From assembly GCF_000941055.1 (NCBI RefSeq), contig NZ_CP007202.1, positions 988,001 through 1,052,000 on the forward strand: a stretch of 64,000 nt of DNA, in the 5' to 3' direction. This DNA comes from Siansivirga zeaxanthinifaciens CC-SAMT-1. GTDB taxonomy: Bacteria > Bacteroidota > Bacteroidia > Flavobacteriales > Flavobacteriaceae. Of the stretch, positions 8,846-17,278 are shown piece by piece. A program made the translations under genes and the position numbers. The notes below the pieces were generated by a model. The model was not told the origin of the DNA. It saw nothing but the letters and a program-made list of their open reading frames with translations, and ran no database searches. Numbering within the stretch: the stretch's first letter is position 1; each line of letters opens with the position of its first letter.

Positions 8846-9865
8846 TTAAAGCGCGCTTTTAAACTGCTCTAAAAAACGTACATCGTTTTCACTTAACAAA
8901 CGAATATCGCCTATTTGATGCAATAACATGGCAATACGATCGATACCCACACCAAAAGCAAAACCAGAATATTCTTTAGAGTCTATTTTGCAGTTTTCCA
9001 GAACATTAGGATCTACCATACCACAACCACCAATTTCTAACCAACCGGTTCCTTTGGTAATTTTATAATCGGTTTCGGTTTCTAAACCCCAATACACATC
9101 AATCTCTGCGCTTGGTTCTGTAAATGGAAAATAAGACGGCCTTAAACGTATTTTCGATTTCCCAAAAAGTTGTGTTGTAAAGTATTGAAGCGTTTGTTTT
9201 AAGTCTGCAAAGCTTACATCTTTATCAATATATAACCCTTCTAATTGATGGAAAAAACAGTGAGAACGTGCCGAAATAGCTTCGTTTCTATACACTCTAC
9301 CTGGTGAAATGGTTCTTATAGGTGGTTGGTTATTTTCCATATAACGTACTTGTACAGAACTGGTGTGTGTACGCAACAACACATCGGGGTTGGTTTGAAT
9401 AAAAAAAGTATCCTGCATGTCGCGCGCCGGATGGTATTCTGGCAAGTTTAAAGCTGTAAAATTATGCCAGTCGTCTTCTATTTCCGGGCCTTCACTAACG
9501 TTAAAACCAATGTTAGAAAAAATATCGATAATTTGATTTTTTACAATAGATATAGGATGACGTGCACCAAGCGATACAGGTTCTCCTGGGCGCGATAAAT
9601 CGCCATAAACACCTTTTACTTCTTCTTTACTTTCTAGTTCTTCTTTTAAAGCGTTTACTTTAGCTTCGGCGGTTTTTTTAAGCGTATTTATGGTTTGTCC
9701 GAATTCTTTTTTATGCTCGTTTGCAACGTTTTTAAACTCTGCAAAGTAGTCGTTTAACAATCCTTTTTTACCTAAATATTTAATACGGAAAGCTTCAACT
9801 TCTTCTTTAGTTTGTGCTGTAAATGCTTCTGCTTCGGCTATTAGCTCTTTTATCTTATCTATCAT
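8846..9865 (-). CDS. pheS: Phenylalanine-tRNA ligase alpha subunit
   Basis: Catalytic subunit of the alpha2-beta2 enzyme that charges tRNA-Phe. The 339-residue protein has an N-terminal coiled coil (about 1-90) and class II motifs: HPISIVKNQI (motif 1), TSSVQVRYM with the GRVYRNEAISARSH region (motif 2), and GFAFGVGIDRIAMLLHQI (motif 3). Length is normal. The beta-subunit gene is not in this window. Confidence 0.96.
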   Translation of the reverse strand: MIDKIKELIAEAEAFTAQTKEEVEAFRIKYLGKKGLLNDYFAEFKNVANEHKKEFGQTINTLKKTAEAKVNALKEELESKEEVKGVYGDLSRPGEPVSLGARHPISIVKNQIIDIFSNIGFNVSEGPEIEDDWHNFTALNLPEYHPARDMQDTFFIQTNPDVLLRTHTSSVQVRYMENNQPPIRTISPGRVYRNEAISARSHCFFHQLEGLYIDKDVSFADLKQTLQYFTTQLFGKSKIRLRPSYFPFTEPSAEIDVYWGLETETDYKITKGTGWLEIGGCGMVDPNVLENCKIDSKEYSGFAFGVGIDRIAMLLHQIGDIRLLSENDVRFLEQFKSAL

Positions 9866-9884
9866 AACATACTTAAAATGATGG

Positions 9885-9892
9885 CAAATTTA
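9885..9892 (-). promoter_or_regulatory. -7 promoter element of pheS
   Basis: Minus-strand TAAATTTG, 19 bp upstream of the pheS ATG. Confidence 0.6.
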
Positions 9893-9910
9893 ATCAATTT
9901 ATTGGGATTT

Positions 9911-10002
9911 GCGTTAAGGATTGCAGCGGCATCCTTTTTACTTTTTTGTAAAAAGATATAGCGGAAAGCCTGACTTTTTGTTTTTCTCAAAAAGTAACGC
10001 CC
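9911..10002 (+). repeat. Dispersed 3'-element, copy B (subtype I)
   Basis: Fills most of the gap between pheS and the 118-aa gene and ends 5 bp from the latter's stop codon. Read with that gene: GGGCGTTAC, a TTTTTG/CAAAAA stem, GGCTTTCCGC, TATATCTTTTT, a short loop, AAAAAGGATGCCGC, then CAATCCTTAACGC. The outer GCGTTA and TAACGC ends can pair. Confidence 0.85.
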
Positions 10003-10007
10003 AAAAA

Positions 10008-10364
10008 CTAATCTATATATTTCGTTTCTACGAAATAGTTAACAATGGCTTCTTTCATTAAAACACTTTGTTCGCCTGCCTTTAGGTTAGGCAACTGCGC
10101 TTTTACTTTGTAATGAGGCCATTTATCTTCATCGTAAAAATCAAATTCGTAGTATCCGTAGGGCTCTAACAGCCTACAAATTGCAATATGCATTAAATCT
10201 AATTTGTGATCTTTTTTGAATTGTAAATGTGGCTGACCGAGTTCCTGCACGCCAATGAGGTAAATTATAGCATCTAAATCGAGGGTGTCACCATCGGCAA
10301 ATTGATTTGATATTTTTTCTACCAATAAATCCCAGCGTTTTTTTAATTCTTCGTCTCTTGCCAT
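10008..10364 (-). CDS. Conserved hypothetical protein, 118 aa
   Basis: Acidic soluble protein without signal peptide. Notable are the aromatic/acidic run YGYYEFDFYDEDKWPHY near residues 70-87 and a C-terminal FVETKYID. It looks like an uncharacterised Bacteroidota family; I cannot assign a function. It is divergent from cvpA with back-to-back promoter elements, and its stop is followed by repeat copy B. Confidence 0.75.
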   Translation of the reverse strand: MARDEELKKRWDLLVEKISNQFADGDTLDLDAIIYLIGVQELGQPHLQFKKDHKLDLMHIAICRLLEPYGYYEFDFYDEDKWPHYKVKAQLPNLKAGEQSVLMKEAIVNYFVETKYID

Positions 10365-10405
10365 TTGCTTTTTTTGAAAATGAATTTCCAGTTATTTTAA
10401 AGTCG

Positions 10406-10413
10406 CAAAGTTA
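10406..10413 (-). promoter_or_regulatory. -7 promoter element of the 118-aa gene
   Basis: Minus-strand TAACTTTG, 41 bp upstream of the ATG and only 3 bp from the -7 element of cvpA on the other strand, so the two promoters overlap physically. Confidence 0.6.
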
Positions 10414-10416
10414 ACT

Positions 10417-10424
10417 TATATTTG
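10417..10424 (+). promoter_or_regulatory. -7 promoter element of cvpA
   Basis: TATATTTG, 17 bp upstream of the cvpA ATG; divergent from the promoter at 10406-10413. Confidence 0.65.
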
Positions 10425-10441
10425 ATAAATTTTAGTTTTAT

Positions 10442-10981
10442 ATGAGTGTTATTGATATTGTTTTAGCTTCGGTTTTGCTTTTTGGATTAATTCGTGGTTT
10501 TATGAAAGGCCTTTTTGTTGAAGTAGCATCGCTGGTAGCTTTAATAGCTGGTGTTTATGGAGCGATTCATTTTAGCGATTTTGCTGCTACGTACTTAACA
10601 GACAAAACCGAATGGAACGAAAAAACCATTAACATTACGGCCTTTGCTATTACTTTTGTAGTGATTATTCTGGCCATTAGCCTGGCGGGTAAAGCCCTAA
10701 CAAAACTAGCCGATTTTGCTGCTCTTGGCATTATTAATAAACTCGCTGGGGCTGTGTTTGGGGCTTTAAAATTGGGACTTATTTTAAGCGTTATTTTAAT
10801 TGTTTTTGATAGTTTAAATAACAGTTTGCCTTTTGCAAATGAAGACGATATTAATGATTCTGTACTTTACCAACCTGTAAAGGGATTAGTGCCAACCATT
10901 TTTCCTAATATTTTAAATAAAAAGGAAAATTTAGAGGATGACAAGACACCCGAAACCGCTGAAACAAAAAAGCCACTTTAA
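10442..10981 (+). CDS. CvpA family membrane protein
   Basis: A 179-residue inner-membrane protein with four predicted membrane helices (about residues 5-25, 28-48, 64-84 and 105-125) and the family start IDIVLASVLLFGLIRGFMKG. CvpA proteins are linked to colicin V production and envelope stress, mechanism unknown. The C-terminal tail is charged. Its last codons and stop lie inside a hairpin that seems to serve as the terminator of the convergent carbonic anhydrase gene. Confidence 0.85.
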   Translation: MSVIDIVLASVLLFGLIRGFMKGLFVEVASLVALIAGVYGAIHFSDFAATYLTDKTEWNEKTINITAFAITFVVIILAISLAGKALTKLADFAALGIINKLAGAVFGALKLGLILSVILIVFDSLNNSLPFANEDDINDSVLYQPVKGLVPTIFPNILNKKENLEDDKTPETAETKKPL

Positions 10982-10987
10982 AAGTGG
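10964..10987 (-). terminator. Carbonic anhydrase terminator inside the cvpA 3' end
   Basis: GCCACTT pairs with AAGTGGC, followed on the minus strand by a run of six to seven T. The cvpA stop codon (10979-10981) falls in the loop region. Confidence 0.7.
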
Positions 10988-10997
10988 CTTGTAATTG

Positions 10998-11624
10998 TTA
11001 ATCGAGATGATATATTTCTCTAATTGTATCTAAAATACGTTCGAAATCTATTTTTAAATCGATGAGTTTACCGGTATGAATATCGAAAACCCAGCCATGA
11101 ACAGTTAAACCCCGATCTCTGGAAGCCTTTTGTACGGCCGCCGTTTTAATGAGATTTACACATTGTTCCTGAACATTTAATTCTACCAATCGATCGTATT
11201 TTTTTTCTTCATTTTCGATGCTATTTAATTCCTGTTTATGGATACGATATACATCACGAATGTTACGTAACCATGGATTTAAAATTCCTAAATCTTCAGA
11301 TTGCATAGCAGCCTTTACACCACCACAGGCATAATGTCCACATACAATAACATGATTTACTTTAAGGTGCACCACAGCATATTCTACAACCGACATCACA
11401 TTTAAATCGGTTCCTGTAACCATATTGGCAATATTACGATGCACAAATACATCGCCTGGCCCCAGGCCCATAAGCTCTTCTGAAGTAACTCGACTGTCTG
11501 AGCAGCCAATAAATAATAATTCTGGATTTTGACCTTTGCCTAAATCTTCAAAGTAGTTTTGGTTTTCAGAAATCTTATCTTTAATCCATTTTTTATTATT
11601 CTCAAAAACGTGATCCAGATCCAT
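10998..11624 (-). CDS. Beta-class carbonic anhydrase
   Basis: Interconverts CO2 and bicarbonate. The 208-residue protein has zinc ligands C41, H97 and C100 and the D43-R45 dyad, seen in GCSDSRV (40-46) and CGHYACGG (95-102). Length and motifs are typical for the cytosolic bacterial beta class. A near-consensus TATATTTA (11643-11650, minus strand) may be its promoter, inside the spacer after batE. Confidence 0.95.
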   Translation of the reverse strand: MDLDHVFENNKKWIKDKISENQNYFEDLGKGQNPELLFIGCSDSRVTSEELMGLGPGDVFVHRNIANMVTGTDLNVMSVVEYAVVHLKVNHVIVCGHYACGGVKAAMQSEDLGILNPWLRNIRDVYRIHKQELNSIENEEKKYDRLVELNVQEQCVNLIKTAAVQKASRDRGLTVHGWVFDIHTGKLIDLKIDFERILDTIREIYHLD

Positions 11625-11662
11625 ATAGCTTAATTTATTAAGTAAATATAAGCTTAAAAATG

Positions 11663-12412
11663 TTAAAGTGCTTTAATATCTTTTGAAGAAATCCAACCCG
11701 TTTTACCGTCGGCTAATTTTATTTTTTTCCAGGTATTAATTGTATCAATAATTTGCACTTTGGTGCCTTCGTGAAGTATAAATGCTTGTTCGCTTCTAGA
11801 ATTGGGCTCACTTTTTACAATGCTTTCTTGAGCAAAAACAATGGCAGGTTTATCTTTTTTGTAAACATTAAATTGATGAAATGCTAAAACCAGACTGCTT
11901 AACATCAAAGTTAAAGCAACAATACTCCCAATAAATGCTAAACGCTTTTTAATGGTAGTATACGAAAAATAATAAGCCAATATTAAAATAACAAAGCAAA
12001 ACACAAAAGCTACAGCCGTTTTTGCCCAGCCATCGAAAGTCATAAGGTTGGTAATTTTACTGGTAATTTTTCCAAATCCAGAAACGGGTAAAACATCGAT
12101 GGCATCAACCGTCATGTTTTTAGCAAAGGTTAAATTGTGCTTAATATCTTCGTCGTTTGGAGCTAACTGCAAAGCCTTTTCATAGTAATAAATACTTGGG
12201 GCTATGTTATTTAATTTATAATTGGCGTTTGCTAAATTAAAATATAATTCTGCCGAATGGTTTTTTGTTGCTAAAATAGCCTCATAATTATCAATAGCTT
12301 CGGCATACTTCCCTTGATTATACAAGGCATTTGCCTTTTCAAAAAGAGATTGGTTTTGAGCCATTACACCAAAACTTAACAATAACGATAGTATGTAAAT
12401 TAACTTTTTCAT
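11663..12412 (-). CDS. batE: BatE: TPR and SH3-domain membrane protein of the Bat operon
   Basis: A 249-residue protein: signal peptide (MKKLIYILSLLLSFGVMAQ), tetratricopeptide repeats (about 20-90), two membrane helices (about 125-150 and 155-175) and a C-terminal SH3-type domain ending GKTGWISSKDIKAL. The ATG at 12412 is one base after the batD stop; the upstream in-frame start lies inside batD and is less likely. It is the last gene of the Bat unit, thought to help envelope stability under oxidative stress. Confidence 0.88.
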   Translation of the reverse strand: MKKLIYILSLLLSFGVMAQNQSLFEKANALYNQGKYAEAIDNYEAILATKNHSAELYFNLANANYKLNNIAPSIYYYEKALQLAPNDEDIKHNLTFAKNMTVDAIDVLPVSGFGKITSKITNLMTFDGWAKTAVAFVFCFVILILAYYFSYTTIKKRLAFIGSIVALTLMLSSLVLAFHQFNVYKKDKPAIVFAQESIVKSEPNSRSEQAFILHEGTKVQIIDTINTWKKIKLADGKTGWISSKDIKAL

Positions 12413-12413
12413 C

Positions 12414-14186
12414 TTAACGTGCTTGTTTATCAATTAAAGAAATTGTTTTTGCTGCCTTTTCGTAATCGTCTTGCATGGTTACAATATCTATAGGCGTGTA
12501 ACGAGCCAGTTCACAATTTTGTAGTATGCTGTTAAAATCTTTAATAACATCTAATTCTACTTGCTTTTCTGTAAGTAGCTCCTGTATTTTGTCTTTACTT
12601 AAATCGCTCGTTTCTATATGCAATTTGGCTTTTAAATAGTTGTGCAACGCTTTTTCAAGTGCAATGTAAAAGGCTTCTTTTTTACCCAAAGATTTCTTAG
12701 CGTGACCTAAATATTTCTTAGCTAATTTATCGGCTTTACGAATTCGGTTTCCATAAACATCGGCTTCTCTTGATGCTTTTTTATTTCTAATAAAAATGGC
12801 AACAGGAATTAATAAAAACGGTAATAACAACAAGCTCCAGAATAAATTCGTTTTGAAAAAACGTGAGTTTGCCATATTAAAAAACGTCGTGTCTGTTTTT
12901 ATAAAAGCAAACTGGCTGTTGTTTAAAACCACAGGTTGTTTGCTAATTGCACTAGTGGTTGCAGGGTTTCCGTTAGCACTATTAACAGGCCCTTCTAAAA
13001 CATCTATTATAATTTCTTCGGAATTTAATCGTTTATAGGTTTCGGTTTTTAAATCGAAATAAGAGAATGAAATGCTTGGCAGCGGGTATTTTCCTTTGTA
13101 CTGAGGCACAACGGTGTAATTATCTGAAATATCGCCTTGCATTCCAGCTAAATTGGTTCTAACATTCTCGGTATGTTCTGGTTCGTAAACTTCTAAAGAA
13201 CTTGGTAAAGTTACCTTAGGAAGTTTAAACAGTTTTAAATTTCCGTTTCCTCTTACACCTACTTTTAGTTGAAACGATTCGGTGGCGTCTAATTCTTTTT
13301 TAGATGTTGATACTTCGAAATTAAAATCGCCCACAGCTCCTGTAAAATCGGCTGGTTTACCTTCTTCTGGTAAAGGCTTAACATTTATGGTTTGATTTCC
13401 TGCCGAAACAACCTTGCTGGCACGCGTCATTAAAGGACTTCCAAAAATATCACGACGATTGGTTGGCACACGCAAAGCAATATCTAAACTAAGCGGTTCG
13501 ATATTTAATTTGCCCGTTTTTTGTGGATATAAAACAACTTTTCTTAACACAAGGAATCGGTACTCTTCACCTTTAAACGTTCCGTTTTGAACTTTCTGCC
13601 CTTGCGTATCTATATTCTGACTCCAGAAATCGTTAAATCGTGGACTATCGATTTCGTTCCAATTGTCTACCGCTACGTTTGGCGATACATACAGCTTGTA
13701 AACAACCGTGATAGCCTCGTTTAAATACGGATTGGTTTTTGAAATTTCGGCAACCAAATGCACGTTTTCTGATGCTATATAATCGGGATTATTAGGGTCT
13801 TTAGGAATATCTACTGCCGCAGTAACCTCTATTTTTATAGGAATGGTTTTATAGGTTTCTCTATCTACAACTATTGAAGCCTGACCAATAGTAAAGGTGC
13901 CGCGGCTTTTTGGTGCTAAAAAGTAACTATATACTTTTTTAAAGGAACGCACACCATTAATCCATGAATTGCTTACCGATTGATTTGGGCCACCTACAAC
14001 CACAAAATTCGCGAAGTCTGGCGGGTTAAAATTATCGCCGTCTTGATTCATTTCAAAATCGACACGTAAACGTTCGTTAACCCCTAATTTTTGTTTACTA
14101 ACTTTCGCTTCAAACTTAACTTGTGCCATTAATAAACTGGCTGAAAGCATGAAAAAAAGTAATAATGTATTTTTAATAAGTTTCAT
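12414..14186 (-). CDS. batD: BatD: large exported membrane-anchored protein
   Basis: A 590-residue protein with a signal peptide ending MAQ, periplasmic immunoglobulin-like (BatD/oxygen tolerance) repeats for about 420 residues (start VKFEAKVSKQKLGVNERLRV), one membrane helix near 440-465 (FWSLLLLPFLLIPVAIFI) and a cytoplasmic basic tail. Probably assembles with the VWA proteins BatA/BatB. It lies between batC and batE on the minus strand. Confidence 0.9.
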   Translation of the reverse strand: MKLIKNTLLLFFMLSASLLMAQVKFEAKVSKQKLGVNERLRVDFEMNQDGDNFNPPDFANFVVVGGPNQSVSNSWINGVRSFKKVYSYFLAPKSRGTFTIGQASIVVDRETYKTIPIKIEVTAAVDIPKDPNNPDYIASENVHLVAEISKTNPYLNEAITVVYKLYVSPNVAVDNWNEIDSPRFNDFWSQNIDTQGQKVQNGTFKGEEYRFLVLRKVVLYPQKTGKLNIEPLSLDIALRVPTNRRDIFGSPLMTRASKVVSAGNQTINVKPLPEEGKPADFTGAVGDFNFEVSTSKKELDATESFQLKVGVRGNGNLKLFKLPKVTLPSSLEVYEPEHTENVRTNLAGMQGDISDNYTVVPQYKGKYPLPSISFSYFDLKTETYKRLNSEEIIIDVLEGPVNSANGNPATTSAISKQPVVLNNSQFAFIKTDTTFFNMANSRFFKTNLFWSLLLLPFLLIPVAIFIRNKKASREADVYGNRIRKADKLAKKYLGHAKKSLGKKEAFYIALEKALHNYLKAKLHIETSDLSKDKIQELLTEKQVELDVIKDFNSILQNCELARYTPIDIVTMQDDYEKAAKTISLIDKQAR

Positions 14187-14234
14187 AATAATGAATGAAC
14201 AACTAATATCTATTTATAAAACTGAAATTAATAA

Positions 14235-15098
14235 TTACCAATCTTTTTCAGTTTTCACTTTAACACCTTTTTGTTTTTCGGCATTCATTTTTTCTTGAAC
14301 TTTCTGTTCTTGATTATTCATGGCCTCTAACAAGTTTTTTATTTGCTGAGGCGACATTTGTCCTGGCTTTGGCTGTGGCTTGGGTTGTTCTTTATCTTCT
14401 TTATCGCCTTTGCCTTTGTTATCTTTTTCGTCTTTAGGCTTGCCATCTTCATCTTTTTTATCGTCGCCTTCTTTTTTATCTTCTTTATCTTGGTCGCCTT
14501 GGTCTTTGTTATCTTTATTCTCGTCCTTGTTATCGTCGCCCTGTTTATCTTTATCTTTTTGATCTTGATTGTCTTTGTTGTCTTGATTTTTGTTGTCTTT
14601 GTTCTCGTCTTTATTCTGGTCTTGATCATCTTTTTGCTGCTCGGCACAAATTTTGGCCAGACCTAAATTATAACGGGTTTCTTCGTCTGTAGGATCGTTA
14701 CGTAAAGCGTTTTTGTAAGCTTCAACAGCTTCTTTACATTTTTTATTCTGCATTAAAACATTTCCTATGTTATGAAATGCCTTATGTTTTTCAGATTTAC
14801 TCGTTGCTGTTTTTGCCGCCTCTTCTAGACGATATATGGCCTCATCGAAGCTGCCTTTTTTAATATACGAATGTCCTAAATTATAAACTCCAGCCACCGA
14901 TGTTGGCTGCTTTGACAGGGCTTCTCTGTAAGCCATTTCTGCCGAAACAAAGTCGTCTTCATCTATTAAACTGTTGCCTTTGTACACAAAAGCATTAGCC
15001 TTTTTTTCAGCTAATAATGCTTGTTTTTTAGCATCGTTATCTTGCGCAAAAATAAACGATGACCATAATGTTAAAACAATTATTAATGCGTTTTTCAT
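14235..15098 (-). CDS. batC: BatC: TPR protein with long charged low-complexity region
   Basis: A 287-residue protein: signal peptide ending FAQ, three TPR units (about residues 30-155), then about 90 residues almost wholly of D, K, E, N, Q and G (roughly 160-250), and a short C-terminal helix with the motif MSPQQIKNLLEAMNNQEQ. The TPR part is probably a periplasmic scaffold for BatA/BatB. The repeat-like low-complexity DNA creates long open frames on both other strands; these are not genes. Confidence 0.88.
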   Translation of the reverse strand: MKNALIIVLTLWSSFIFAQDNDAKKQALLAEKKANAFVYKGNSLIDEDDFVSAEMAYREALSKQPTSVAGVYNLGHSYIKKGSFDEAIYRLEEAAKTATSKSEKHKAFHNIGNVLMQNKKCKEAVEAYKNALRNDPTDEETRYNLGLAKICAEQQKDDQDQNKDENKDNKNQDNKDNQDQKDKDKQGDDNKDENKDNKDQGDQDKEDKKEGDDKKDEDGKPKDEKDNKGKGDKEDKEQPKPQPKPGQMSPQQIKNLLEAMNNQEQKVQEKMNAEKQKGVKVKTEKDW

Positions 15099-15170
15099 GT
15101 GTTAATTTTTGTAATTCTAAGTTATAAAACCCAGTATTCTTGATAGTTAAAAATTTTATAAATTATTAAA

Positions 15171-16208
15171 CTAACTGTTTTCGTTGAACAGATTAAGTTT
15201 TTTCAACCAAGCTGTTTTACGTTCTAACAAGAAAATATCTAAGAATAAAAAGAAAATACCCAGACCTAAAAACCACTGAAACTGGTCTTTAAAATCGGCA
15301 AATTGTTTGCTTTCGAATTCCTTTTTATCCATGCCGTTTAAAATTTCACGAATATTGTCTACTACTTCGTTCGTATTTCTTCCGTTTATGTAAACGCCAT
15401 TAGCCTCGCTAGCTATATTTTTTAGTGTTTCTTCGTCTAACTTGGTGATAACCGTTTCGCCTTGGTTGTCTTTTTTATAGTTTATTACAACCCCGTTACG
15501 CTTTTCTGGAATTGGGCCACCTTTTACATCGCCAACGCCAATGGTTAAAATTCTAATGCCTTCTTCATTGGCTTGTTCTGCAACAGCAGAGGCTTCTTCA
15601 CCGTGATCTTCACCATCGGATATTATAATTAAAACGCGGTTGGTTTGTTCTTCATCATCAAAATAGGTGGTCGCCAATTTAATAGCTTCATCTATGGCTG
15701 TACCTTGAGATGAAAGCATATCGGTATTCATACTTTGAAGAAACATTTTAGCAGAACCATAGTCTGTTGTTATTGGTAACTGCGGAAAAGCTTTTCCTGC
15801 ATAAGCAATAATACCAACACGGTCGCTGGCTAAATTGTTTATTATTTGCGTAACTAACTGTTTGGCTTTTTCTAATCTGTTTGGAGCAATATCTTCTGCC
15901 AACATACTTTTAGACACATCGACTGCAAATACCACATCGACACCTTCACGCTTAACGGTTTCTAGCTTTGTACCTACTTTAGGATTTACCAAAGCAATAG
16001 ACAAACAAGCAAAAGCTAAACACAGTATAATTATTTTTAAAACGGATTTAAAAAGGGATGTATTAGGACTTAAGCGTTTTAATAATTGTTTATCTGCAAA
16101 CTTTTTTTGAGCGCGGTGTCTCCAGATTTGAAGCACCAAAAAGAGCACAATTATTACTGGAATAACCGCTAAAACCCAGAACCATATTTTTTCTTCTAAT
16201 TGATACAT
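15171..16208 (-). CDS. batB: BatB: VWA-domain membrane protein
   Basis: A 345-residue protein with two N-terminal membrane helices (about 9-27 and 55-75), a von Willebrand A domain with the MIDAS motif DVSKS near residue 95, and a C-terminal membrane helix near 310-330 (WFLGLGIFFLFLDIFLL). A paralogue of BatA. The VWA domain should bind divalent metal and face the periplasm. 62 bp downstream of batA. Confidence 0.92.
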   Translation of the reverse strand: MYQLEEKIWFWVLAVIPVIIVLFLVLQIWRHRAQKKFADKQLLKRLSPNTSLFKSVLKIIILCLAFACLSIALVNPKVGTKLETVKREGVDVVFAVDVSKSMLAEDIAPNRLEKAKQLVTQIINNLASDRVGIIAYAGKAFPQLPITTDYGSAKMFLQSMNTDMLSSQGTAIDEAIKLATTYFDDEEQTNRVLIIISDGEDHGEEASAVAEQANEEGIRILTIGVGDVKGGPIPEKRNGVVINYKKDNQGETVITKLDEETLKNIASEANGVYINGRNTNEVVDNIREILNGMDKKEFESKQFADFKDQFQWFLGLGIFFLFLDIFLLERKTAWLKKLNLFNENS

Positions 16209-16270
16209 TGTTATTAATTTGTATTTAGCAAAATGGCAGCATTTTAACCTGCTAACTCACTAATATGTCA

Positions 16271-17278
16271 TTAAACAAAACTTCTAAAAACCGTATTGCG
16301 TAATAATAATTCTATAAGTAATAAAATACCAGCTAGAATAACTAAGGGGCGATACTTTTCGTCGTAATTATAGAATTTAAATTCTTCGACATCTGTTTTT
16401 TCGAGTTTATTTATTTCTTCGTAAATCTCTTCTAACTTTTTGTTATTGGTTGCTCTAAAATATTTTCCGCCAGTTACATTAGCAATTTCTTTAAGCAAAA
16501 CTTCGTCTATTTCTACCTGAATTCGAGCATATTGAAAATCACCTGTACGCGGGTCGATAGCCACGGGAGACAAGGCCATTCCGTTTGTTCCTAAACCAAT
16601 CGTATAAACTTTTATACCATATTCTACAGCTAATTCACTTGCTATTTTAGGGTCTATAAAACCAGAATTATTTACACCATCTGTAAGTAAAATAATAACT
16701 TTACTTTTTGCTTTGCTGTCTTTTAATCGGTTTACAGAAGTGGCTAAACCCATTCCAATAGCAGTACCTCCTTCTATAATATTGTTATATTTTATACTAC
16801 TTAATGAACGTAAAACGATGGCTTTATCGCTTGTTATAGGTGTTTTGGTATAACTTTCGCCAGCATATTCTACCAAACCAATACGGTCGTTTGGTCTGCC
16901 TTTTATAAATTCTGAAGCTACTTTTTTTAAGGCCTCGAGCCTATTTGGCGACAAGTCTTTTGCTAGCATACTCGCCGAAACATCTATTGCCATAACAATA
17001 TCGATACCTCGGGTTGTTTTTGTTTTGGTTGAAACATCGACACTTTGCGGTCTTGCCAAGGCTGTAATGAGCAATGCCAGGGCTAACAAACGCAAAATAA
17101 ACAAGCCATGTTTTAACTTAGGCAACAACGAACTTGTTAACTTAAAACCTTTTAAGGTTGATATTTTTAATTCGGCTGTTTGCTTTTGATTTTTAAAAAT
17201 ATACCAAACTATGGCCAAAGGTAAGGCCAACAGTAACCAGAAAAATTCTTTATTTACAAACTCAACACCTTCAAACAT
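16271..17278 (-). CDS. batA: BatA: VWA-domain membrane protein
   Basis: A 335-residue VWA protein. Membrane helices near residues 10-28 and 58-78, MIDAS motif DVSAS near residue 100, conserved TGG-type segment and a C-terminal helix (PLVILAGILLLIELLL). The ATG overlaps the stop of the upstream BatD-like gene (shared base at 17278), indicating translational coupling in the operon. Confidence 0.92.
   Translation of the reverse strand: MFEGVEFVNKEFFWLLLALPLAIVWYIFKNQKQTAELKISTLKGFKLTSSLLPKLKHGLFILRLLALALLITALARPQSVDVSTKTKTTRGIDIVMAIDVSASMLAKDLSPNRLEALKKVASEFIKGRPNDRIGLVEYAGESYTKTPITSDKAIVLRSLSSIKYNNIIEGGTAIGMGLATSVNRLKDSKAKSKVIILLTDGVNNSGFIDPKIASELAVEYGIKVYTIGLGTNGMALSPVAIDPRTGDFQYARIQVEIDEVLLKEIANVTGGKYFRATNNKKLEEIYEEINKLEKTDVEEFKFYNYDEKYRPLVILAGILLLIELLLRNTVFRSFV

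Noticed and set aside
14339..14666. Open frames of 60-107 codons on both strands opposite or out of frame with BatC
   Set aside because: They arise from the low-complexity codon blocks of BatC; their products are runs of F/I/V/L or K/T/I without start signals.
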